A program made the translations under genes and the position numbers. From positions 1 to 64,000 of the forward strand of contig CALYZE010000005.1 in NCBI GenBank assembly GCA_945607605.1: DNA of 64,000 nt, written 5' to 3'. Below the pieces are notes generated by a model. It saw only the letters and a list, made by a program, of their open reading frames with translations. It ran no database searches and was not told the origin of the DNA. Shown piece after piece: positions 44,191 through 52,209 of this stretch. The stretch's first letter is position 1. Every line of letters starts with the position of its first letter. The stretch is from an uncultured Bacteroides sp. Its GTDB lineage: Bacteria > Bacteroidota > Bacteroidia > Bacteroidales > Bacteroidaceae.

Positions 44191-45465
44191 ATGCTTACCA
44201 TTAAACAAATTACAGACAACACCGACGCGGTACTTCGCGGACTGGAAAAGAAGCACTTCAAGAATGCCAATGAAACCATTGAGCAGGTGCTGGAAACGAA
44301 TAACAAACGACGCAATACTCAAACTATTTTAGATAAGAACCTATCGGAGGTTAATGCGCTTTCAAAGTCCATCGGACAATTAATGAAAGAAGGCAAGAAA
44401 GAGGAAGCAGAAACAGCCAAGAATCGCGTAGCTGAACTGAAAGAGATCAACAAAGATTTACAAGCTGAGATGGACCAAGCTTCCACTGACTTACAGGATC
44501 TGCTTTATACCATCCCCAACATTCCCTACGACAGCGTACCTGAAGGCGTAGCCGCAGAAGACAACGTAGTAGAAAAGATGGGGGGCATGGAAACCAAACT
44601 ACCCAAAGACGCACTCCCCCATTGGGAACTGGCAAAAAAATATGATCTGATTGATTTTGACCTGGGTGTTAAGATTACAGGCGCAGGATTTCCGGTTTAC
44701 AAAGGCAAAGGTGCACAACTTCAACGGGCATTGATCAACTTCTTCTTAGACGAGGCTCGCAAGTCAGGCTATATGGAGATTATGCCGCCCACTGTAGTAA
44801 ATGCTGCTTCCGGATATGGCACAGGTCAGTTGCCCGACAAAGAAGGACAGATGTATCATTGTGAAGTAGATGATTTGTACCTGATTCCTACTGCTGAAGT
44901 TCCTGTCACAAACATCTACCGTGATGTGATTCTGGATGAGAAGCAGTTGCCTATTAAAAACTGTGCTTATACCCAATGTTTCCGTCGCGAAGCCGGTTCT
45001 TATGGCAAGGACGTACGTGGTTTGAACCGTCTGCACGAATTCTCTAAAGTAGAATTGGTGCGTATCGATAAGCCCGAACATTCTCAGGAATCTCACCAGG
45101 AAATGTTGGATCATGTAGAAGGTCTACTCCAGAAGCTAGAGCTTCCTTACCGTATTCTTCGTCTGTGCGGAGGTGATATGAGCTTTACCGCTGCCCTTTG
45201 CTTTGACTTCGAGGTTTATTCTGAAGCACAGCAACGTTGGTTGGAAGTAAGTTCCGTTTCCAACTTCGATACTTACCAAGCCAACCGCTTGAAATGCCGC
45301 TACCGTTCAGCAGAAAAGAAAACAGAGCTTTGCCATACACTGAATGGATCTGCATTGGCTTTACCGCGTATCGTAGCCGCTTTGCTTGAGAATCATCAAA
45401 CGCCTGAAGGTATCCGCATACCAAAGGCACTGATTCCTTACACAGGATTCGACCTGATAGACTAA
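44191..45465 (+). CDS. serS: serine-tRNA ligase
   Basis: SerS charges tRNA-Ser with serine and also serves tRNA-Sec where present. The 424-residue chain has the N-terminal coiled-coil arm for the long variable arm of tRNA-Ser (about 28-100, LSEVNALSKSIGQLMKEG) and the class II core. Motif 2 is YTQCFRREAGSYGKDVRGL (about 262-280) and motif 3 is LNGSALALPRIVAALLENHQ (about 385-404). Length is normal. It is monocistronic, and no T-box or similar leader fits in the short upstream region. Confidence 0.96.
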   Translation: MLTIKQITDNTDAVLRGLEKKHFKNANETIEQVLETNNKRRNTQTILDKNLSEVNALSKSIGQLMKEGKKEEAETAKNRVAELKEINKDLQAEMDQASTDLQDLLYTIPNIPYDSVPEGVAAEDNVVEKMGGMETKLPKDALPHWELAKKYDLIDFDLGVKITGAGFPVYKGKGAQLQRALINFFLDEARKSGYMEIMPPTVVNAASGYGTGQLPDKEGQMYHCEVDDLYLIPTAEVPVTNIYRDVILDEKQLPIKNCAYTQCFRREAGSYGKDVRGLNRLHEFSKVELVRIDKPEHSQESHQEMLDHVEGLLQKLELPYRILRLCGGDMSFTAALCFDFEVYSEAQQRWLEVSSVSNFDTYQANRLKCRYRSAEKKTELCHTLNGSALALPRIVAALLENHQTPEGIRIPKALIPYTGFDLID

Positions 45466-45499
45466 TCCTTCAGCATGGATTAATCGGTCAGTTAGCTAT

Positions 45500-45533
45500 A
45501 AAAGAGGTATGTCATGGACATACCTCTTTTCTG
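45500..45533. terminator. serS terminator
   Basis: A 14-bp perfect stem (AAAAGAGGTATGTC at 45500-45513 and its complement at 45517-45530) with a 3-nt loop and a T-rich end. Confidence 0.8.
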
Positions 45534-45697
45534 TTTGATGCAACAAAGTATTCTTTCAAATACGAATAAATAGAAATATCCATCCAGTAAGCTGTCTTTC
45601 CGACAGTCTTCTCCATCAATACTTTTGATACCCAAAGTAAATCGACGGAAAACGACAGGCAAATTAGAGCCACAGACGGAAATCTTTTGGTGACTAG

Positions 45698-45728
45698 TTG
45701 CACAATTAGCAAATTACCAGTATCTTTG
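45698..45728 (+). promoter_or_regulatory. promoter of the NfnAB-like gene
   Basis: TTG (45698-45700), a 20-bp spacer and TATCTTTG (45721-45728); the leader is about 50 nt. Confidence 0.65.
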
Positions 45729-45784
45729 CAAACTGTAACATTCTGAAAGTAATTACGTAATTATACCAACAAAATTAGTAGATA

Positions 45785-48091
45785 ATGAACAAAATCATTA
45801 GCAAAGAACATTTCTCTGAAAAGGTCTTCAAGTTAGTAATCGAAGCACCGTTAATTGCTAAATCACGCAGGGCAGGACACTTCGTAATCGTACGCGTAGG
45901 CGAGAAAGGCGAACGTATGCCCTTGACCATCGCTGCTGCTGATCCCGTCAAAGGTACGATCACATTGGTGATACAAGAAGTAGGACTCTCTTCTACCCGC
46001 CTTTGCGAATTGAACGAAGGTGATTATATTACGGATGTCGTTGGCCCGTTGGGACAAGCCACTCACATTGAAAACTTTGGTACCGTAATCTGTGCCGGAG
46101 GAGGTGTAGGTGTAGCTCCCATGCTTCCCATCGTTCAAGCCTTGAAAGCCGCAGGAAACCGTGTAATCACCGTACTCGCAGGCCGTAGCAAAGAGTTGGT
46201 CATTCTTGAAAAAGAGATGCGTGAAAGTTCTGATGAAGTCATTATCATGACAGACGACGGATCGTATGGTCGCAAAGGCTTGGTGACAGAAGGAGTAGAA
46301 GAAGTTATCAAACGTGAGAAAGTAGATAAATGCTTTTCTATCGGCCCTGCCATCATGATGAAATTTGTTTGCTTGCTGACAAAGAAATATGAAATACCTA
46401 CTGATGTCTCTCTGAATACCATTATGGTGGACGGTACTGGCATGTGCGGTGCTTGTCGCATCACAATCGGCGGTAAAACCAAGTTTGTTTGCGTAGATGG
46501 TCCGGAGTTCGATGGTCACCAAGTGGACTTTGACGAGATGTTGAAGCGCATGGGAGCTTTCAAAAGCATTGAACTTGAAAAAATGCATAAGCTGGAAGAA
46601 CCGCAAACCTGTGAGGCAACCGGCGAAGACGTAGAAGAAGCAACCGACAAAAGTCGTAATGCTGCTTGGCGTCAAGAATTGCGTAAGTCGATGAAAGCCA
46701 AAGAACGCACCGCCATCCCTCGTGTAGAGATGAAAGAACTGGATGCAGAATACCGTTCACACAGTCGTAAAGAAGAAGTGAACCAAGGATTGACAGAAGA
46801 TCAAGCATTGGTAGAAGCCAAACGTTGTCTGGACTGCGCCAACCCGGGCTGCATGGAAGGATGTCCGGTAGGCATAGATATTCCTCGCTTCATCAAACAC
46901 ATTGAGCGTGGCGAATTCTTAGAAGCTGCCAAGACACTCAAAGAAACAAGTGCACTTCCTGCTGTTTGCGGCCGTGTGTGTCCACAAGAAAAGCAATGCG
47001 AATCAAAATGTATTCATTTAAAGATGAATGAAAAACCCGTAGCTATTGGCTATTTGGAACGCTTTGCAGCCGATTACGAAAGAGATAGCGGACAAATTTC
47101 CGTACCGGATATTGAAGAAAAGAATGGCATCAAAGTGGCTGTAATTGGATCCGGACCTGCCGGTCTTTCCTTTGCAGGAGACATGGCAAAATATGGATAC
47201 AATGTTACTGTGTTCGAGGCCCTACACGAAATCGGAGGTGTACTGAAATATGGCATTCCGGAGTTCCGTTTGCCTAACAAGGTAGTAGATGTAGAGATTG
47301 ATAACCTTGCCCAAATGGGGGTAAAATTCATAAAAGACTGCATCATTGGCAAGACCTTGAGTGTAGAGCAATTGGAAGAAGAAGGTTTCAAAGGTATATT
47401 CGTAGCCTCCGGGGCCGGATTGCCCAACTTCATGAATATTCCGGGAGAAAACTCCATCAATGTTCTTTCTTCCAATGAATACTTAACACGTGTCAACCTG
47501 ATGGATGCTGCCAGTGAAGATTCCGACACACCGGTACCTTTCGGCAAGAATGTGGCAGTAATCGGTGGAGGTAATACAGCTATGGACTCTGTACGTACGG
47601 CTCGCCGACTGGGAGCGAAGCGTGCCATGATTGTCTATCGCCGTTCAGAGGAAGAAATGCCTGCACGTATCGAAGAAGTGAAACATGCGAAAGAAGAAGG
47701 TGTAGAATTCCTGACACTCCATAATCCGATAGAATACATTGCCGATGAACAAGGGAGGGTAAAACAGGTCATCCTGCAGAAAATGGAATTAGGAGAACCC
47801 GATGCTTCCGGACGTCGCAGCCCTGCTCCTATCCCGGGAGCTACCGAAACGATTGATATAGACCTCGCTATTGTCAGCGTAGGAGTATCCCCCAACCCAA
47901 TTGTTCCAAGTTCTATCAAAGGGCTGGAATTGGGACGCAAAGGCACAATTACCGTGAATGACAACATGCAATCATCTATCCCGACAATTTATGCCGGTGG
48001 TGACATTGTGAGAGGTGGCGCAACCGTAATCCTTGCCATGGGCGATGGACGAAAAGCAGCTGCTTCCATGAACGAAAGCCTAAAGAGATAA
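45785..48091 (+). CDS. fused NfnAB-like flavoprotein (DHODB-type subunit plus GltD/NfnB-type subunit)
   Basis: The 768-residue chain joins two proteins. Residues 1 to about 275 are a ferredoxin-reductase/PyrK-like subunit with FAD-binding RMPLTIAAADP, the NAD motif CAGGGVGVAPM and a [2Fe-2S] site (D216, C221, C224, C236). Residues about 330-768 are a GltD/NfnB-like subunit with Cys clusters C348, C351, C356, C360 and CGRVCPQEKQCESKC, then FAD (VAVIGSGPAGLSFAG) and NADPH (VAVIGGGNTAMDS) folds. In separate-subunit form this is NfnAB/SudBA, which couples NADH and ferredoxin to NADP+ (electron bifurcation) or acts as a sulfide dehydrogenase. Automated annotation often calls it glutamate synthase small chain; no large chain is adjacent. 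Confidence 0.85.
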   Translation: MNKIISKEHFSEKVFKLVIEAPLIAKSRRAGHFVIVRVGEKGERMPLTIAAADPVKGTITLVIQEVGLSSTRLCELNEGDYITDVVGPLGQATHIENFGTVICAGGGVGVAPMLPIVQALKAAGNRVITVLAGRSKELVILEKEMRESSDEVIIMTDDGSYGRKGLVTEGVEEVIKREKVDKCFSIGPAIMMKFVCLLTKKYEIPTDVSLNTIMVDGTGMCGACRITIGGKTKFVCVDGPEFDGHQVDFDEMLKRMGAFKSIELEKMHKLEEPQTCEATGEDVEEATDKSRNAAWRQELRKSMKAKERTAIPRVEMKELDAEYRSHSRKEEVNQGLTEDQALVEAKRCLDCANPGCMEGCPVGIDIPRFIKHIERGEFLEAAKTLKETSALPAVCGRVCPQEKQCESKCIHLKMNEKPVAIGYLERFAADYERDSGQISVPDIEEKNGIKVAVIGSGPAGLSFAGDMAKYGYNVTVFEALHEIGGVLKYGIPEFRLPNKVVDVEIDNLAQMGVKFIKDCIIGKTLSVEQLEEEGFKGIFVASGAGLPNFMNIPGENSINVLSSNEYLTRVNLMDAASEDSDTPVPFGKNVAVIGGGNTAMDSVRTARRLGAKRAMIVYRRSEEEMPARIEEVKHAKEEGVEFLTLHNPIEYIADEQGRVKQVILQKMELGEPDASGRRSPAPIPGATETIDIDLAIVSVGVSPNPIVPSSIKGLELGRKGTITVNDNMQSSIPTIYAGGDIVRGGATVILAMGDGRKAAASMNESLKR

Positions 48092-48093
48092 AC

Positions 48094-48171
48094 ACTGATA
48101 AGTGCGTAAGCAAACGCAGATAAGAGTGTAGGCTGATGCAGATAAGTGCGTAAGCCGATGCACTTATCTGC
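48094..48171. repeat. 22-bp tandem repeat with inverted terminal copy, locus 2
   Basis: Direct units start at 48094, 48116 and 48138 (period exactly 22 bp; core GCAGATAAGTGCGTAAGC), then inverted GCACTTATCTGC at 48160-48171. The third unit and the inverted copy form a perfect 12-bp hairpin with a 10-nt loop. The arrangement equals locus 1 at 31299, and it again lies directly after a plus-strand stop codon. Confidence 0.8.
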
Positions 48172-48204
48172 GTAAAATGACTCTCTTAGCTGCACATCCT
48201 AAAC

Positions 48205-48248
48205 AAAAAGAAGCCCCGTCTGCTTAGTGGCAGACGGGGCTTCTTTTT
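48205..48248. terminator. bidirectional terminator between NfnAB-like gene and panD
   Basis: A 19-bp perfect inverted repeat with core GAAGCCCCGTCTGC, a 6-nt loop and A/T tails on both sides. Confidence 0.88.
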
Positions 48249-48264
48249 ATTATTTATGAAGGAC

Positions 48265-48618
48265 CTATTTCACCAGTCGATTGGTGGTCGGGTCTGGAAA
48301 AATAGCGATCGGTTTAAACGACTTGGCCTCTTCAAAATCCATGAATGCATACGACATGATAATAACAATATCATTCGGTTGTACCTTACGGGCAGCAGCA
48401 CCATTCAAGCAAATTTTGCCTGAACCGCGTTCTCCCTTAATAATGTAAGTTTCAAAACGTTCACCGTTATTATTGTCGACAATGTACACCTTTTCGCCGG
48501 CAATCATGTTGGCGGCATCCATCAAATCCTCGTCAATCGTTATGCTTCCCATATAATTTAGGTTAGCTTCCGTAACGCGGGCACAATGAATTTTCGACTT
48601 CAACACTTCAATCATCAT
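48265..48618 (-). CDS. panD: aspartate 1-decarboxylase
   Basis: PanD makes beta-alanine from aspartate for pantothenate. It is a pyruvoyl enzyme that cleaves itself between Gly and Ser; the site is NYMGSITID, with G24-S25. The length of 117 residues is normal. It follows panC by 24 bp on the same strand, so both substrates of the pathway step meet: PanD supplies the beta-alanine that PanC condenses with pantoate. Confidence 0.95.
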   Translation of the reverse strand: MMIEVLKSKIHCARVTEANLNYMGSITIDEDLMDAANMIAGEKVYIVDNNNGERFETYIIKGERGSGKICLNGAAARKVQPNDIVIIMSYAFMDFEEAKSFKPIAIFPDPTTNRLVK

Positions 48619-48642
48619 AAGATTGGCTCCTTTTTAAGTTTA

Positions 48643-49488
48643 TTATTCTTTGTACTTGATATTGTCAATCAAGCGAACCTCTCCACAGAACACTGTAATA
48701 CAGCCCACTGCATAGGAGGTATCCTCCCAATTGGCTATTTTCTGCAAGGTATTGCCATCCACCAGTTCGAAGTATTCCAAACACAGACCGGGAGTGGCTG
48801 CAATGGCTTTTTCTACAAACATTTGTGTTTCAGCAACCGAATGCGAAGTTGCAAAGGTACGACTTTCAAATAAAGTCTGCGAAATTTTTAAAGCTATTTT
48901 GCGTTCTTCCACAGACAATCGGGCATTACGACTACTCAAAGCCAGCCCGTCAGCTTCACGAACAATAGGACAGCCTACAACCTCCAACGGATATTTCATT
49001 TGGCGAACCATCTCTCGAATGACAGCCAACTGTTGAAAGTCTTTCTCACCGAAATAAGCGTAATCCGGCTTCACCGCATCAAACAGTTTACTCACAATCT
49101 GACAAACACCGTTGAAATGTCCCGGACGAAATGCCCCCTCCATGACCGTGTCAAGAGGTGCATAATTAAACTGTCGCGTATCCGGTCCCGGATACATCTC
49201 TTCAACCGAAGGTGCGAAAACAAAGGCAGCGCCACAATCCTCCAACAAACGACAATCTGCTTCCAACGTACGAGGATATTTTACTAAATCATTCTTGTCA
49301 TTAAACTGAGTAGGATTTACAAAAACACTTACCACTGCGACACCATTCTCTGACACACAACGCCTCACCAGTGAAGCATGACCAGCGTGTAGGGCACCCA
49401 TTGTAGGCACTAAACCTACTGTTTTGTTTTGGGCTCTCAAAGCCGAAAGTCCGGTCTGCAAGTCCTTGATAGTATGTACTATTTCCAT
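48643..49488 (-). CDS. panC: pantothenate synthetase
   Basis: PanC condenses pantoate and beta-alanine with ATP to pantothenate. The HIGH-type motif is [18 protein letters not shown] (about 27-44), followed by [11 protein letters not shown] and the KMSKS-like [10 protein letters not shown]. The length of 281 residues is normal. It heads the panC-panD unit. It is divergent from the GT5-like gene, and I see no clear -7 element on its side. Confidence 0.95.
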   Translation of the reverse strand: MEIVHTIKDLQTGLSALRAQNKTVGLVPTMGALHAGHASLVRRCVSENGVAVVSVFVNPTQFNDKNDLVKYPRTLEADCRLLEDCGAAFVFAPSVEEMYPGPDTRQFNYAPLDTVMEGAFRPGHFNGVCQIVSKLFDAVKPDYAYFGEKDFQQLAVIREMVRQMKYPLEVVGCPIVREADGLALSSRNARLSVEERKIALKISQTLFESRTFATSHSVAETQMFVEKAIAATPGLCLEYFELVDGNTLQKIANWEDTSYAVGCITVFCGEVRLIDNIKYKE

Positions 49489-49700
49489 TTTTATTGGTTA
49501 TATAACAACTTAGTTGTTTGCAAAAACGGTGCAAAATAAACTATTATTTACCACATAAAGAAGAAATATCATAAATTAATGCAAATAACACCCTCTATTT
49601 AAAACCAGCAAAGGGCACACTTTTCATTGGAATACAACCAGTTAACAATTCATAAGGAATAATAGATCAGCCCATTTTCTTTATTGCCCGTTTTTTTTAT

Positions 49701-49708
49701 TATCTTTG
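49701..49708 (+). promoter_or_regulatory. promoter -7 element for the GT5-like gene
   Basis: TATCTTTG about 26 bp before the start codon. Confidence 0.5.
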
Positions 49709-49733
49709 CAGAATAATTGAGAACATTGTTATT

Positions 49734-50558
49734 ATGACAAAGGCGAACAAGGTTTTATTTATTACACAAGAAATTACACCCTACGTTTCAGAAACAGAAA
49801 TGTCACTTGTAGGCAGAAATCTGCCTCAAGCTATCCAAGAAAAAGGCAGAGAAATTAGAACGTTTATGCCCAAATGGGGAAATATTAACGAACGCAGAAA
49901 TCAACTGCATGAAGTGATACGTCTCTCCGGCATGAACCTTATCATTGACGATACCGATCATCCGCTCATCATCAAAGTTGCTTCTATCCAGTCTGCACGC
50001 ATGCAGGTTTACTTCATCGATAATGATGATTATTTTCAGAATCGTTTACAGACAATCGACGAGAACGGTACAGAGTATGAAGACAATGATGCCCGTGCTA
50101 TTTTTTATACCCGTGGCGTATTAGAAACTGTCAAGAAACTGCGTTGGTGTCCGGACGTTATCCACTGTCAAGGTTGGATGACTGCTTTAGCCCCTCTCTA
50201 CATCAAGAAAGCCTATAAAGACGAACCTTCTTTCAGAGACGCCAAAGTGATTTTTTCCCTTTTTGACGACGACTTCACTCAACCTTTCCACGCTGACTTT
50301 GCCAGCAAATTATTGCTGAAAGGCATTACTAAGAAAGACATAGCCAGTCTGAAAGAACCGGTTGACTATACGTCGCTTTGCAAATTAGCGGTTGACTACT
50401 CAGACGGTGTCATCCAGCAAAGCGAACACGTCAATGAAGAAGTATTGGAGTATGCACGTAATTCGGGAAAACTAATATTGGATTATCAAACCCCCGATAA
50501 TCTTACGGAAGCTTGCAATGACTTCTACGACAAAGTTTGGGAAGCAGAACAGAAATAA
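49734..50558 (+). CDS. short glycogen/starch-synthase-like protein (GT5 N-terminal domain only)
   Basis: The 274 residues match the N-terminal Rossmann half of GT5 glycogen synthase (KVLFITQEITPYVSE at the start, DVIHCQGWMTALAPLYIKKAY around 140-160, then the HADFASKLLLKGI region). The C-terminal GT-B half with the nucleotide-sugar site and catalytic Glu is absent, since the frame ends after EACNDFYDKVWEAE. The KxGGL motif that binds ADP-glucose is replaced by ETEMSLVGRNLP. It is therefore probably not a working glucosyltransferase; a regulatory or binding role is possible. It is followed by a DUF4270 lipoprotein gene 22 bp downstream and lies near real glucan enzymes. Confidence 0.82.
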   Translation: MTKANKVLFITQEITPYVSETEMSLVGRNLPQAIQEKGREIRTFMPKWGNINERRNQLHEVIRLSGMNLIIDDTDHPLIIKVASIQSARMQVYFIDNDDYFQNRLQTIDENGTEYEDNDARAIFYTRGVLETVKKLRWCPDVIHCQGWMTALAPLYIKKAYKDEPSFRDAKVIFSLFDDDFTQPFHADFASKLLLKGITKKDIASLKEPVDYTSLCKLAVDYSDGVIQQSEHVNEEVLEYARNSGKLILDYQTPDNLTEACNDFYDKVWEAEQK

Positions 50559-50580
50559 AATTGATTAGACAATTAAGACT

Positions 50581-52134
50581 ATGAAAGTAAGATATATCGG
50601 AACATTGCTTATAGCAGTCCTGACTTTCTTCGGATGTGATGATAATACAGGAACCTTGGGAATAGACATGTTGCCTGACTCAGATGCCATATCAGCACAT
50701 ACCACGACTTTTGATGTAAAGACTGAATCCTTCTTTGCAGATTCTGTATATGCCAAAACCAGTACCGGCTATATCGGTCGATTCACTGACCGGAAGTTTG
50801 GTTATTATGAAGCCGGCTTCTTGACTCAGTTGAATTGTACAGATAACTTCTCCCTCCCGAGTGTGTATAAAGTAACCGAACGCGACAGTCAAGGTAATCC
50901 TACCAAAGCAACAGGCAGAATGGCGGGAGACTCGGTCGTTTCTGCACAGTTGGTCATCTACTATTCAAAATGGTTTGGCGATTCGTTGAACGCTTGCCGA
51001 ATGAGTGTTTATGAACTAGACAAGGAACTTGAAAAGAACCGTTACACCAATATCAACCCAGAAAAATATTTCGATAAGCAGAATCCTAAATTGTTAGGAC
51101 GCAAAGCCTATTCAGCTTACGATGCTTCGGTGCCCGACTCTGTGAGAAACAACACAGATGTCTCCGGTAATCCTACTTTTTATCCAAATTTGTCTTTCCC
51201 ATTGGATAAGAAAACATTTGGTGAAGACAGAATCTTAAAGGTATATCGCGAACATCCGGAATATTTCAAGAATTCAGATGCTTTTATTAAGCATGTCTTT
51301 AAAGGACTCTATGCAAAGAGTGATTATGGTGACGGAACGATCTTGTATATTGACCGTGTTGACTTGCAGATGCAATTCCGCTTCCATTATACCAATGACT
51401 CAACAGGTGTCGCTTTGCAAAAGAAAGATGGAACCGATTCTTTGTACTATAGCATGAATACTATCTTCGCTTCAACCAAAGAGGTAATTCAGGCAAATCA
51501 ATTCTCTAATTCAAAAGAAATTGAAGAGATAGCTAAAAATGAAAAGAATTGGACGTATATCAAGTCACCTGCTGGTATCTTTACCCAAGCCAGTATGCCA
51601 TACGATGAAATATACAAAGAGCTATCACAAGATACACTCAATGCTATAAAGTTGACTTTCAATAATTATAATGAAACCAACAATTATAAATTTAGCATGA
51701 GCGCTCCAAACAATGTATTATTGATACGTAAACAGGAATTAAAGAAATTCTTCGAAGAAAACAAGATTGTGGACAATGTAACTTCGTTTACCGCAACCCA
51801 CAACAGTCTTGCCACGAATCAATATACCTTCAGAAATATAGCTCGTTTGGTTACGACTTGCATCAACGAGAAACAAGCAGCCAAGAAAAAAGCAAAGGAT
51901 GAGGCTGGAGCTACTTGGAACGAAATCACATGGGAAGCTGATTGGAAAGTAGAAAATGAGGATTGGAATAAAGTATTACTTATTCCTGTCAACGTAATCT
52001 ATGATAGTACCAGCCAGAACCAAAATATAACCGGCATTCAGAATGACTTGCAACCGGGATATGCCAAACTAAAAGGGGGCCCTGAAGGAGAACCTTTACA
52101 AATAGAGGTTACCTATACAAGATTCAGCAAATAA
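50581..52134 (+). CDS. DUF4270 lipoprotein
   Basis: The 517-residue protein has a lipoprotein signal (MKVRYIGTLLIAVLTFFGCD, Cys19) and then a long beta-rich chain with many Tyr, Asp and Asn, without catalytic motifs I can name. The opening GTLGIDMLPDSD and the repeated mentions of DSV and SLYYS segments fit the Bacteroidota DUF4270 family of surface or periplasmic lipoproteins. Function unknown. It lies 22 bp after the GT5-like gene and so is probably co-transcribed, and it ends at a strong terminator. Confidence 0.8.
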   Translation: MKVRYIGTLLIAVLTFFGCDDNTGTLGIDMLPDSDAISAHTTTFDVKTESFFADSVYAKTSTGYIGRFTDRKFGYYEAGFLTQLNCTDNFSLPSVYKVTERDSQGNPTKATGRMAGDSVVSAQLVIYYSKWFGDSLNACRMSVYELDKELEKNRYTNINPEKYFDKQNPKLLGRKAYSAYDASVPDSVRNNTDVSGNPTFYPNLSFPLDKKTFGEDRILKVYREHPEYFKNSDAFIKHVFKGLYAKSDYGDGTILYIDRVDLQMQFRFHYTNDSTGVALQKKDGTDSLYYSMNTIFASTKEVIQANQFSNSKEIEEIAKNEKNWTYIKSPAGIFTQASMPYDEIYKELSQDTLNAIKLTFNNYNETNNYKFSMSAPNNVLLIRKQELKKFFEENKIVDNVTSFTATHNSLATNQYTFRNIARLVTTCINEKQAAKKKAKDEAGATWNEITWEADWKVENEDWNKVLLIPVNVIYDSTSQNQNITGIQNDLQPGYAKLKGGPEGEPLQIEVTYTRFSK

Positions 52135-52151
52135 TTGATAACCCTACTCAT

Positions 52152-52188
52152 AAAAAAGCCTCCCGTTCGTGTTACGGGAGGCTTTTTT
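52152..52188. terminator. bidirectional terminator after the DUF4270 gene
   Basis: GCCTCCCGT (52158-52166) pairs with ACGGGAGGC (52174-52182), extended by A6/T6 flanks. It lies between convergent genes. Confidence 0.85.
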
Positions 52189-52209
52189 GTTTATAGTTAA
52201 CCGAAGTGT

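Larger units (their letters stand above)
45466..45784. other. intergenic region between serS and the NfnAB-like gene
   Basis: These 319 bp hold the serS terminator (45500-45533) and the promoter at 45698-45728. The 160 bp between them show no gene I can support; a 66-codon minus-strand ORF runs through the terminator and is not convincing. Confidence 0.6.

Noticed and set aside
45512..45712. A 66-codon minus-strand ORF between serS and the NfnAB-like gene
   Set aside because: It runs through the serS terminator hairpin, has no visible promoter and resembles nothing I know.
45863..46675. A 270-codon minus-strand ORF antisense to the NfnAB-like gene
   Set aside because: It is a frame shadow of a strongly conserved gene, with no promoter or recognisable domain.
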